Positions 7,821-16,094 of a stretch of 62,783 nt of DNA are shown here, in pieces. Source of the DNA: Pseudoglutamicibacter cumminsii (GTDB lineage: Bacteria; Actinomycetota; Actinomycetes; Actinomycetales; Micrococcaceae); contig NZ_QFWG01000011.1 in assembly GCF_003143995.1 (NCBI RefSeq), forward strand, positions 1 through 62,783. The letters are read 5' to 3'. The position numbers and the translations under genes were made by a program. The first letter of the stretch is position 1. The number at the start of each line of letters is the position of its first letter. Under the pieces are notes generated by a model. That model had not been told where the DNA came from, did not search any database, and was given only the letters and a program-made list of their open reading frames with translations.

Positions 7821-9065
7821 ATGAGCGACCGGAGGTTTGACGTTGACCCTGATCGTTATGACGACGATCAGTGGGGCGACGAGTTCAGTGCTACCTCGTC
7901 GGGCAGTTCAAGCTACGGCTCTGGATCTTCGTATTCAGGACAACAGGGCTACGGCGGCTACGGCGACGGCGGCTACCAAAGTGGCAACGGCTATCAAGGC
8001 GGCCCGGTAGGTTACGGCTATCCGCAGCAGGCACAGCCGTGGCAACAGCAGCAGTGGCAGAACAGCGAGCCGTACCAACAGCCGCAACAACCGCATCGTA
8101 AGCGTCGCAAGAAGAAAACCGGCAAGCGGGTCCTCATAACCCTGCTGACGATCGTTGTGGTCCTGGTTGCCGCGCTCGGTGGTTATGCTGCGGTACTTGC
8201 CTCCAAGTTCAACGAGTCCCACGCGATCCCGGTGGCTGAGGCGTTCCCGCAAGGGGAGCGTCCGCAACACGCTGCGGGGGACAAGTCCGTCAACATCTTG
8301 CTCCTCGGCAATGACTCGCGTGACGGCAATAAAGACGCCGGCCGCACCGACACGATGATGCTCATGCACATCCCATCGAACAGGGACGGCGTGTACGTGA
8401 CATCGATCATGCGTGACACGTGGGTTACGATCCCGGGCCACGGCGAAGCGAAGATCAACGCAGCCTATGCGTTGGGGAAGATGCCGCTTACGGTCGCAAC
8501 CCTGGAGAACCTGTTCAACGTCCCGATCGATCACGTCATGACGATCGACTTCTCCGGTTTTGAAGGCATGGTCGACGCGCTGGGTGGCGTCACAATCGAC
8601 GTCCCAAAGCCGTTCGATAAGGCAGGCACTCACTATGAAGGCCGCATGGACGTCAACGGTAAGCAGGCTTTGTGGTTCGTGCGGGAACGCTATGCATTCC
8701 AAGACGGCGACTATCAGCGAGTCAAGAACCAGCAGCAGCTTGTGAAAGTGATCTTCTCCAAGATGCTGAGCCCACAGACGATCTTGGATCCGGTCAAGAT
8801 GACCAACACCGTCGGCGCCATGGCTCCATACATGACACGTGATGAAACGTTGACCGGCTGGAGCCTCATGAAACTTGGTGCCTCGATGCCCGGTATCAGG
8901 TCGAACGACTTCCACTTCATGACCCTGCCGAATAAAGGCACCGGGACAAGCGCCGATGGCCAGTCCATCGTGATTCCCGACATGGACGCGATCGGGGAGT
9001 TCTCCAAAGCGATGCGCGAAGGCGGCATGAAAGACTTCATGACTCGCTACGGGCTAGCTAAATAA
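7821..9065 (+). CDS. LytR-CpsA-Psr (LCP) family wall-polymer ligase
   Basis: LCP enzymes move polyprenyl-phosphate-linked glycopolymers onto peptidoglycan outside the cell. This 414-residue protein has a cytoplasmic N-terminal region of about 95 residues rich in Gly, Tyr, Gln and Ser, a basic stretch (RKRRKKKTGKR), one membrane segment (about 105-127) and an LCP domain (about 157-313). The domain shows NILLLGNDSRD, GRTDTMMLMHI, SIMRDTWVTIPG, LGGVTIDV and WFVRERYAFQDGDYQRVKNQQ, including the Arg and Asp residues that bind the lipid pyrophosphate. ATG 7821 follows GGAGG by six bases. It resembles the second LCP protein at 16095 but stands apart from the exporter. Confidence 0.9.
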   Translation: MSDRRFDVDPDRYDDDQWGDEFSATSSGSSSYGSGSSYSGQQGYGGYGDGGYQSGNGYQGGPVGYGYPQQAQPWQQQQWQNSEPYQQPQQPHRKRRKKKTGKRVLITLLTIVVVLVAALGGYAAVLASKFNESHAIPVAEAFPQGERPQHAAGDKSVNILLLGNDSRDGNKDAGRTDTMMLMHIPSNRDGVYVTSIMRDTWVTIPGHGEAKINAAYALGKMPLTVATLENLFNVPIDHVMTIDFSGFEGMVDALGGVTIDVPKPFDKAGTHYEGRMDVNGKQALWFVRERYAFQDGDYQRVKNQQQLVKVIFSKMLSPQTILDPVKMTNTVGAMAPYMTRDETLTGWSLMKLGASMPGIRSNDFHFMTLPNKGTGTSADGQSIVIPDMDAIGEFSKAMREGGMKDFMTRYGLAK

Positions 9066-9112
9066 GTAAGCTAAGCCAGCGTAGTGGCCAGTTATGCCGG
9101 AGGGAGGGAACG

Positions 9113-10246
9113 ATGACGGAAATCCGTACAGGGTTTTCAGCGCTCGAAGAGTGGCTGAAGCTCAGCGTTACCGAGCTGACCCGTCAACAAGAAGCTCTCA
9201 ACGCCATCAACGTGTTCCCCGTCCCGGATGGTGATACTGGAACCAACCTAGTGGCCACGATGCGCACCGCACACGAAACGCTCGCCACACAAGAACCCCA
9301 CGCAGACCTTGGCCACCACCTTGCCGTAGCCGCAAGGCAGGCTCTCGGCTCAGCGCAAGGAAACTCGGGATCCCTCATCTCGGTTTTCCTCCTAGGTATG
9401 GGTGAATCGCTCGCAGGCATAGAAGACCTCACAGCGTTCGCGCTCGCCGAGAGCTTGGAAGCGGGCCGTTTGAGAGCATGGTCTGCGTTATCTGAGCCAG
9501 TGGGTGGAACGATTCTCTCTGTCATGGCTGCCGCGAGTCAGGCCGCCCGGACGCATGCAAGCTCGCAAGGCCGGCGTACACGTCAGGACCGTGAGCTGGA
9601 AGCGCTTGCGCTCGTCGGGACTCTCGAGGCCGCATGGCAAGCGAGCCTCATCGAGGCGCAACATACACAGAGCCGCCTCAAAGAGCTGACCGATATCGCC
9701 GTCGTGGATGCGGGCGCAGTTGGTTTCGTCATCATCATCAACTGCTTGCTCGCAGCCGTGCGCGGAGGCGAGGTCGACCCTGAACCGTATAAGGACCTCC
9801 CTGGATATCAAGACCCCGGTGAGCTAGGCATCGAGCAGATCCCTGCCACTGATGGGGTCGAGGTTGTGTGCACTGTCGCGGCGTCTGCTCTGGACGCGGC
9901 ACTCATGCGGGCCGCGCTCGACGCCGTGGGTGAGTCCGTTGTGATGTCGGCTATGGATCCCGCACCTGAACGGGATCCGGAATACAGCGGATACAACCAT
10001 GCGAGCGCGAGCCAGGGGCGCGTCGACGACTCTCTGACGTGGCGTGTGCATGTTCATGTTCCAACGGAATCGGTTGCGCTCGACATCATCAGCAAAGCGG
10101 GGGAACCTACCGATGTGGTGGTCACGCCGCTGTCTCAAGTTGGCTCCCCACAGCCAGGCCAGACAACTCAGCCAGGTCATCATGGCGGCGCAGCAGCCTG
10201 CGGGGCTAGCGAGACTGGTGCTACCGAGACTGGCAGAGCGCGCTGA
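9113..10246 (+). CDS. DAK2 (DhaL/FakA-like) domain protein
   Basis: The N-terminal half (about 1-215) is a DhaL-type nucleotide-binding domain with the metal-binding motif NVFPVPDGDTGTNL (Asp39, Asp41, Asn45), LGSAQGNSGSLIS and DAGAVGFVII. This is the ATP-binding part of fatty-acid kinase FakA, which phosphorylates fatty acids bound to FakB. At 377 residues it is much shorter than classic FakA (about 550) and lacks a clear C-terminal FakB-interacting domain, so the activity is uncertain. A strong site GGAGGGAGGGAA precedes ATG 9113. The stop overlaps the recG start by one base; a DAK2 gene ahead of recG is a common arrangement. Confidence 0.8.
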   Translation: MTEIRTGFSALEEWLKLSVTELTRQQEALNAINVFPVPDGDTGTNLVATMRTAHETLATQEPHADLGHHLAVAARQALGSAQGNSGSLISVFLLGMGESLAGIEDLTAFALAESLEAGRLRAWSALSEPVGGTILSVMAAASQAARTHASSQGRRTRQDRELEALALVGTLEAAWQASLIEAQHTQSRLKELTDIAVVDAGAVGFVIIINCLLAAVRGGEVDPEPYKDLPGYQDPGELGIEQIPATDGVEVVCTVAASALDAALMRAALDAVGESVVMSAMDPAPERDPEYSGYNHASASQGRVDDSLTWRVHVHVPTESVALDIISKAGEPTDVVVTPLSQVGSPQPGQTTQPGHHGGAAACGASETGATETGRAR

Positions 10247-12477
10247 TGTCGAACGAGTCAAACGCGACCAAGGGTTCCTTGATCCCTAACACGCCGTTAT
10301 CTGAAGCCTTAGGTGCACGTGACGCCCAGGCGGTTCAGAAAGCTTTCGGCTTCCAAACGGTTGAACAGATGCTCACGCACATCCCTCGTCGTTATCTCGA
10401 TGTGGGGGAGTTGACTGCGGTGCGTGACCTTCCGCTCGGTGAGGACGTCACTGTTGCCGCGAGGGTCATCCACGCACATCAACGCAGGATGCACCGGCGC
10501 AAGGGGTTCTTGCTCGAAATTGAGGTCGAGTCCGAGCAAGACGGCGGGCTCATGCCGATGACGTTCTTCAACGGTTATGTTGCCGCTCAGCAGCTGACGC
10601 CTGGGACGCGCGCTGTTTTCAGCGGCAAGGTCACTGCCTATAAGGGCGCGTTGCAGCTTTCGCATCCGGAGTACACGTTACTGGGAGAGGATCAGGAAGC
10701 CGAAGCTAAGCCGTTCCCGATCTATCCGCTCAAGGGCAAATTTGGGCAGATCCGTATGCGGACCTTGCAGGCGAAGCTACTTGAAGATATCAATCCGGAT
10801 GCGTTCGCTGACCCGATCGAAGCCTCGGTGCGGGAGCGCCACCGGCTTCCGGACCGTGTGAGCGCGTTGCGTTCAATCCATCAGCCGGACACGTTGACCG
10901 AGGCGTTTAAGGCACGCGAGCGTTTCGTGTTCCAAGAGGCTTTGGTTTTGCAGACGTTTTTGGCTGACCGTAAGGCGGCCGTCGCAGGGCAAACAGCTGT
11001 GTCACGCCCGTTGCGTGGTGGAGGTCTGCTCGAGGCTTTCGATGCGTCTTTGCCTTTCGCTTTAACACCGGGTCAGCAGGAGGTCGGCGAGCAGATCGCT
11101 CAGGACCTGGCACGGCCGCACCCCATGAACCGGCTGGTTCAGGGTGATGTTGGTTCGGGTAAAACGCTGGTTGCGTTACGCGCGATGCTCCAGGTTGTCG
11201 ATGCGGGTGGCCAGGCAGCGTTCATGGCGCCAACTGAGGTTTTGGCTCAGCAGCATGCCGCGACGTTGCGGTCGATGCTCGGTGATCTTGCGCGGGCCGG
11301 TGAGCTGGGTGCCCCGGAAACAGCCACGAGGGTTGAGCTGTTGACGGGCTCACTCAAGACGGGCCAGAAGCGCGAGACCTTGTTGGCCGCGGCCTCGGGG
11401 CAGGCCGGGATCGTGGTGGGTACGCACGCTCTGATCTCGGATAACGTTCAGTTCGCGGAGCTCGGGCTCGTGGTGGTTGATGAGCAGCACCGCTTTGGCG
11501 TTGAGCAGCGCGATAAGTTGCGAGACGGCGCGGGCGCCACGCCGCACATGCTTGTCATGACGGCTACGCCGATTCCGCGCACCGTAGCGATGACGGTGTT
11601 CGGTGACGTCGATGTTTCGACGCTCAAAGGTTTGCCTGCGGGGCGCGCGGAAGTCAGCACCTACGTCGTGCCGCTAGCCCTACCTGCGTGGAAGGAACGC
11701 ATCTTCACGCTGATCCGCGACGAGGTCGCCAAAGGACACCAAGCGTACGTTGTGGTTCCGCGGATCACAGCGAGCGAGGATGTGGCCTCCGGTTCCGACA
11801 CCGCGACGGTATCGCCGGAAGACGGGATGTTGCCGCTCGAGGTTCAAACACACGAGGCACACGCGCAACGCACCCCGCTTGAAACCATGTACGTAGTCCT
11901 CGCCGCGCATCCGGCGCTTAAGGACGTGCGCATCGGCGTTTTGCATGGCGCTATGGATCCCGAGGACAAAGCGCAAGCGATGGCGGACTTTGAAAACCAC
12001 CGCAGTGACGTTTTGCTTGCGACGACAGTGATCGAGGTGGGCGTAGACGTTCCGAATGCTACCGTCATGGCAATCATTGACGCCGATGCGTTCGGTATCT
12101 CGCAGCTGCACCAGCTGCGTGGACGTATCGGTCGCGGGAATCTGCCCGGAACGTGCCTGCTGGTCACGAACCTTGAACGCCAACACCCGTCTGTTGAACG
12201 GCTCGAGACGGTCGCCTCGACAACCGACGGTTTCAAGCTCGCGGAAGAGGACGTCAAGCTCCGCCGTGAAGGCGACATTCTGGGGCAGAACCAGTCCGGC
12301 GGGAAATCGACGCTCAACCTTTTGCGGGTCATGCGGGACGCCGATGTGATCCAAGCGGCGCGCGAGGACGCTCAGCAGATCGTCGCGCCGGGTTGGCGTG
12401 CGGCTCACCCTGAGCTAGCGCGGCTCGTGGCCGAACTTGAAGACTCGGAGAGCGCGGCGTACCTGCAACGCTCCTAA
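10246..12477 (+). CDS. recG: ATP-dependent DNA helicase RecG
   Basis: RecG remodels stalled forks and Holliday junctions. The 743-residue product has the N-terminal wedge/OB region (about 55-150), Walker A GDVGSGKT (near residue 300), FMAPTEVLAQQH, the DEQH box VVDEQHRFGVEQR (near 410), VMTATPIPRT, and helicase motifs IEVGVDVPNATVM and QLRGRIGRG. The C-terminal DILGQNQSG segment is also typical. It overlaps the DAK2 gene by one base, and converges on rsmD with an 18-base gap. Confidence 0.95.
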   Translation: MSNESNATKGSLIPNTPLSEALGARDAQAVQKAFGFQTVEQMLTHIPRRYLDVGELTAVRDLPLGEDVTVAARVIHAHQRRMHRRKGFLLEIEVESEQDGGLMPMTFFNGYVAAQQLTPGTRAVFSGKVTAYKGALQLSHPEYTLLGEDQEAEAKPFPIYPLKGKFGQIRMRTLQAKLLEDINPDAFADPIEASVRERHRLPDRVSALRSIHQPDTLTEAFKARERFVFQEALVLQTFLADRKAAVAGQTAVSRPLRGGGLLEAFDASLPFALTPGQQEVGEQIAQDLARPHPMNRLVQGDVGSGKTLVALRAMLQVVDAGGQAAFMAPTEVLAQQHAATLRSMLGDLARAGELGAPETATRVELLTGSLKTGQKRETLLAAASGQAGIVVGTHALISDNVQFAELGLVVVDEQHRFGVEQRDKLRDGAGATPHMLVMTATPIPRTVAMTVFGDVDVSTLKGLPAGRAEVSTYVVPLALPAWKERIFTLIRDEVAKGHQAYVVVPRITASEDVASGSDTATVSPEDGMLPLEVQTHEAHAQRTPLETMYVVLAAHPALKDVRIGVLHGAMDPEDKAQAMADFENHRSDVLLATTVIEVGVDVPNATVMAIIDADAFGISQLHQLRGRIGRGNLPGTCLLVTNLERQHPSVERLETVASTTDGFKLAEEDVKLRREGDILGQNQSGGKSTLNLLRVMRDADVIQAAREDAQQIVAPGWRAAHPELARLVAELEDSESAAYLQRS

Positions 12478-12495
12478 ACTGCGATGGGTGCAGCG

Positions 12496-13152
12496 CTAGG
12501 GCGTGGGTGTCTCGTCCGCGGGTGCTTCAGTCACAGGTGTCTCTGCGATGGGTGTCTCGGCTATAGGTGTTTCGGCAAAGTGCAACGTCGTCTCTCCGTA
12601 GCGGCGCGGCTTTAGCGCTGAAAGCCCTTCCGGCCACTGCGGGGCAGGGGAGCTGGAGGCACGTTCGAGGCACACCACCGCATCGTGATCCAGATGGGGA
12701 ACGAGCGCCGTGAGGATCGCGTCCACGTCTTCGCTACTCATGGGGTAGGGAGGGTCGAGGAACGCGAGCGTGAACGAAGGTCCCGCATAGTTGGCGAGGA
12801 AGGTTGCGGCTTTAGCCTGCTCAACCCTCGCGCCTGCATTTGATGTTCCTTGACGCGCCGAACCGAGGCCCAGCACTGAGTTGATGAGCTTCGCATTTGG
12901 TCGCAAAGCTGTGACGGCCGAGCGGGCATGATCCACTAGAATCGCGCTCCGGGCGCCACGCGACAAACTTTCGATGCCGAGCGCGCCGGAGCCCGCGAAC
13001 AGATCCAGAACCCTGGCATCGGTGAGAACATCCCACGAATCGAGGCGGGAGAACAACGCTTCCTTGACCCGGTCGGTGGTCGGGCGGGTGTCTTGCCCCG
13101 CGACGCTGTCGAGCTTACGGCCACCTGCGACACCAGCGATGATTCGGCTCAT
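12496..13152 (-). CDS. rsmD: 16S rRNA (guanine(966)-N(2))-methyltransferase
   Basis: RsmD methylates G966 of 16S rRNA in the small subunit. The 218-residue product begins MSRIIAGVAGGRKL and shows RPTTDRVKEALFSRLDSW, the SAM motif VLDLFAGSGALGIESLSRGA and the catalytic motif FLDPPYPM. The body ends around residue 190. It is followed by a tail of near-perfect five-residue repeats (AETPI units, then ETPVTEAPADETPTP) encoded by 15-bp tandem repeats, which is not part of the enzyme fold. The start overlaps the upstream gene by four bases (ATGA), placing it last in a three-gene operon with an aminotransferase and a spermidine-synthase-like gene. Confidence 0.9.
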   Translation of the reverse strand: MSRIIAGVAGGRKLDSVAGQDTRPTTDRVKEALFSRLDSWDVLTDARVLDLFAGSGALGIESLSRGARSAILVDHARSAVTALRPNAKLINSVLGLGSARQGTSNAGARVEQAKAATFLANYAGPSFTLAFLDPPYPMSSEDVDAILTALVPHLDHDAVVCLERASSSPAPQWPEGLSALKPRRYGETTLHFAETPIAETPIAETPVTEAPADETPTP

Positions 13153-14066
13153 TTGTCCTCCCAGCCTGGGGTGTTTGATGATCCGCCGCGATCATGGCGA
13201 ACGAACAGTTCAGAAAACTCGGCCGGACCCATGACCGTTCCAGGGCGCGGGCCCGCCGCGTGCAGCGCGGCCAGCTCGTCCGCATCGAACGCGCCGGCAT
13301 CCCTTTGCGCCCCCGCATCCTTCCGCGCACCGAGAACCACGTTCCCAGGCATCGCGAGCGTGAACATCGAAGAATCAGCCGCCACAAAATAGCTGCCGCC
13401 AGCCTGCTCGAGTGAACCCGCCATGCGGCGCGTCGCATCGAGCCCCGGATCATCGCCGATATTGATCAGCACGAGGCCACCAGCACGTACCGCATCGAAC
13501 ATCTCAGTCATGAACTCCGGATCGAAGAGACGGTCCGGGGAGTCCGGCTCAATCGCGATGTCCAGAACAAGCGCATCAGCCAGCCCACCGGCCGCTTCAA
13601 CTGCCCGCGGCAACGCATCACGCACATCGCCCGCGATCACCACAGGAGCTTTCTCGCTCGGGAACGGAACCCGCGCCAAAACCACATCGATCAGGTCAGG
13701 GTCCAGATCCACCACGATGTGCGTGCCAGCCGGGTCAGCTACCGCCAGGGCCCGCGGGAGCGACAAGCCGCCCCCACCGAGGTGGATGAACGTCGCGGAT
13801 CCGGGCTCGATGCGGGGCACGGTCCACAGCTGAAGAGCCGCTTGCATCCACTGCAGATAGTCATACAGGAGCCGCGATTGATCCTCGGGGAAGATCGTGG
13901 ACTGCTCGGCGCCATCGATATCCAGCGTCAAACCGCCTGGAATCCATGGGGAACGCCACCAAGCAGCCACCGCACCGGATCCCAAGACCTCGCTCGCAAC
14001 GAACTCGGAACCGCTCGGACGCGAAGAATCGAGTGGACCGTCCATGTTCATGTCGGCTCCGTTCAA
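13149..14066 (-). CDS. Spermidine-synthase-like SAM-fold protein
   Basis: A 305-residue protein with the Rossmann-like core of polyamine synthases: FIHLGGGGLSLPRAL, an acidic strand end VVDLDPDLIDVV, AGDVRDALP and DALVLDIAIEPDSPDRLF. The order is that of SpeE-type aminopropyltransferases, but the usual D-x-x-D/P-x-GP active-site stretch is replaced by DIAIEPDSPD, so real aminopropyl transfer is doubtful. Such proteins are common and uncharacterised in actinobacteria. Both ends overlap neighbours by four bases, so it is translated together with the aminotransferase and rsmD. Confidence 0.7.
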   Translation of the reverse strand: MNGADMNMDGPLDSSRPSGSEFVASEVLGSGAVAAWWRSPWIPGGLTLDIDGAEQSTIFPEDQSRLLYDYLQWMQAALQLWTVPRIEPGSATFIHLGGGGLSLPRALAVADPAGTHIVVDLDPDLIDVVLARVPFPSEKAPVVIAGDVRDALPRAVEAAGGLADALVLDIAIEPDSPDRLFDPEFMTEMFDAVRAGGLVLINIGDDPGLDATRRMAGSLEQAGGSYFVAADSSMFTLAMPGNVVLGARKDAGAQRDAGAFDADELAALHAAGPRPGTVMGPAEFSELFVRHDRGGSSNTPGWEDK

Positions 14067-15370
14067 GCTTGAGCGTCTCCGCGAGCTACCTCGCGGGCAA
14101 CATCTGCGAGCGAAGCACGGATGCGGTTGGCGCCTTCCTCAACTGTCTCGTACGACTTGCACGCCGCAAACCGAAGATAAGACGCGTAACGGCCCTCGAA
14201 ATGAGGCGTCGTGAAAGCGCTCACAGGGATCGCCGCAATTCCAGCTTTCTCCGGAAGAACCTGCGCGAGTTCCGTAGCGTCCTCAATTCCGAACGGCGCC
14301 ATATCCGCGAGCACAAAATACCCGCCACACGGGCGAATCACTTTCGCGCCTGCATCCTCAAGTGCTGAAACCAAAAGCTCTGCCTTGCGGCCCATGTCTT
14401 CAGCCCGCTCGGTGAAGAACTCGCGCGGCATACGCAATCCATGAGCGATGGCCGGTTGGAACATCGGGCCTGACGAAAACGTGAGGTACTGCTTGACGGT
14501 GCGCACCGCGTCGATCAGCTGAGCTGGGCCCGTAGCCCAGCCGACCTTCCAACCCGTGAGCGAAAACGTCTTACCGGACGAAGACACCGAGATCGTGCGC
14601 TCCGACGCTCCGGGGGTATGTGAAAACGGGAGGAAGCCGCCGTCGTAGACCAGGTGCTCATAGACCTCATCGGCAAGAATCAAAGCCGAGGCGCCCACAG
14701 CGGCCTTCACGATCGCCTTACGGCTCTCCAAACTGAACACCGAGCCCGTAGGGTTATGCGGATCGTTCACGATGATGAAGCGGGTCTTGTCATCCACGGC
14801 CTCCGCGAGTGCCTCGCAATCCGGTTGGAAGGAACCCGTTGCCTCATCGAAAACCAACGGAACCGTGCGCAACTCAACACGCGCGAAACCCGTGATAGCG
14901 GCGTACGCGTCATAGAACGGCTCGAACGTCACGATGTTGTCGCCCGGACGAACAAATGCCAGGACCGCGGCAGCAATCGCCTCAGTGGCACCCGACGTCA
15001 CAACTACCTGTGTATCCGGATCCACAGTAAAGCGGTACCACGCCTGCTGATGCTCAGCGATCGCTTCGCGCAAATCCTTGGTACCTGCCGCCGGAGCGTA
15101 TTGATGGTGACCCCGCGCCAGCATCTGTTGAGCGATATCGACCAACTCTTGGGGCGCATCGTCATCCGGGAAGCCTTGCCCCAGGTTCACCGCATCATGC
15201 TGACGCGCCAGATCCGAAATCTCTTCGAAAATAGTCTTCTTCAGACCATGCTCACCAGCCAAACGAGCGCGTCGGGCACCCTGAAACCACGGCGCGATCG
15301 TGTCACGGGCAGGAATCGAAGAAAAACCCGGCTGCAGGTCACTGCTGTTCTGATCGTTGCTGCTGGACAT
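14063..15370 (-). CDS. Class I/II pyridoxal-phosphate aminotransferase
   Basis: A 435-residue fold-type I aminotransferase. Visible features are VNLGQGFPDDDAPQ, HHQYAPAAGTKDLREAI, VVTSGATEAIAAA, NDPHNPTGSVF, LADEVYEHLVYDG and the PLP-binding lysine in SSSGKTFSLTGWKVGW. The pattern is closest to the methionine/kynurenine aminotransferase group (YbdL/KAT type), which also includes enzymes labelled N-succinyldiaminopimelate aminotransferase in actinobacteria; I cannot fix the substrate. It is the first gene of the minus-strand operon with the spermidine-synthase-like protein and rsmD, divergent from coaD with 86 bases between. Confidence 0.85.
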   Translation of the reverse strand: MSSSNDQNSSDLQPGFSSIPARDTIAPWFQGARRARLAGEHGLKKTIFEEISDLARQHDAVNLGQGFPDDDAPQELVDIAQQMLARGHHQYAPAAGTKDLREAIAEHQQAWYRFTVDPDTQVVVTSGATEAIAAAVLAFVRPGDNIVTFEPFYDAYAAITGFARVELRTVPLVFDEATGSFQPDCEALAEAVDDKTRFIIVNDPHNPTGSVFSLESRKAIVKAAVGASALILADEVYEHLVYDGGFLPFSHTPGASERTISVSSSGKTFSLTGWKVGWATGPAQLIDAVRTVKQYLTFSSGPMFQPAIAHGLRMPREFFTERAEDMGRKAELLVSALEDAGAKVIRPCGGYFVLADMAPFGIEDATELAQVLPEKAGIAAIPVSAFTTPHFEGRYASYLRFAACKSYETVEEGANRIRASLADVAREVARGDAQA

Positions 15371-15456
15371 GCCTCTACACTACCGGCGAACTCCACAGGC
15401 TTCCCGAACTGCACCAATACAAGGAACCTCCCAGGAAAATGTGACACAGTATTCAC

Positions 15457-15924
15457 ATGACTCGTGTTGTATGCCCAGGATCATTCGACCCTGTACACAA
15501 AGGCCACCTCGAGGTCTTCATGCGTGCGGCCTCGCTTTTCGACGAAGTGATCGTCGCTGTATCCACGAATCCAGCGAAGACGTATCGCTTCAGCGAAGAC
15601 GAACGCGTCCAGATGATTCGCGATCAGGTGTCCTCGATCAGCGGCATCATCGTTGAGCCCATGGGGAACGGGCTATTGGCGGACTACTGCGCGCGCAAAG
15701 GGTCCCGCGCCATCCTGAAAGGTCTGCGTAACAGCCAGGATTTCCAATTCGAGACCCCCATGGCGTCGATGAACCGCCACCTCACAGGCGTTGAGACGGT
15801 ATTCATACTCGGAGACCCCGAATACCAGTATGTTTCTTCGTCGCTCATTAAAGAAGTGGCATCGCTAGGTGGGGACATTACGGAATTCGTTCCTAAAAGC
15901 GTCGCCGCCAAATTTGCAGATTAA
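15457..15924 (+). CDS. coaD: Phosphopantetheine adenylyltransferase
   Basis: CoaD transfers AMP to 4'-phosphopantetheine in coenzyme A synthesis. The 155-residue product has the usual size, with the nucleotidyltransferase signature CPGSFDPVHKGHLEV, KTYRFSEDERVQM, LKGLRNSQDFQFETPMASMN and the ISSSLIKEVA-like stretch YVSSSLIKEVASLGGD. The start is ATG 15457; the upstream AGGAAAAT is a weak and rather distant ribosome binding site. The stop codon lies inside the first unit of a tandem repeat. Confidence 0.93.
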   Translation: MTRVVCPGSFDPVHKGHLEVFMRAASLFDEVIVAVSTNPAKTYRFSEDERVQMIRDQVSSISGIIVEPMGNGLLADYCARKGSRAILKGLRNSQDFQFETPMASMNRHLTGVETVFILGDPEYQYVSSSLIKEVASLGGDITEFVPKSVAAKFAD

Positions 15925-15972
15925 ATTCACAGCGTAAATTCACAGCGTAAAGCTAAATTCACATAGTAAAGC
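15922..15972 (+). repeat. 13/19-bp tandem repeats over the coaD stop codon
   Basis: TAAATTCACAGCG occurs at 15922-15934 and 15935-15947. The larger unit TAAATTCACAGCGTAAAGC (15935-15953) is repeated as TAAATTCACATAGTAAAGC (15954-15972). The first TAA is the coaD stop, so every copy repeats a stop codon. Confidence 0.8.
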
Positions 15973-16094
15973 TGAAATCGCCTTATTCTTAGAACGGTCG
16001 GCACACGTCGCACAACAGCCGGCCTAACTTGAAACTAAACAACCGAAAGCCGCGGACTGCCCAGAGTCGCGAACCGACTACCGGAGGATCGTCA

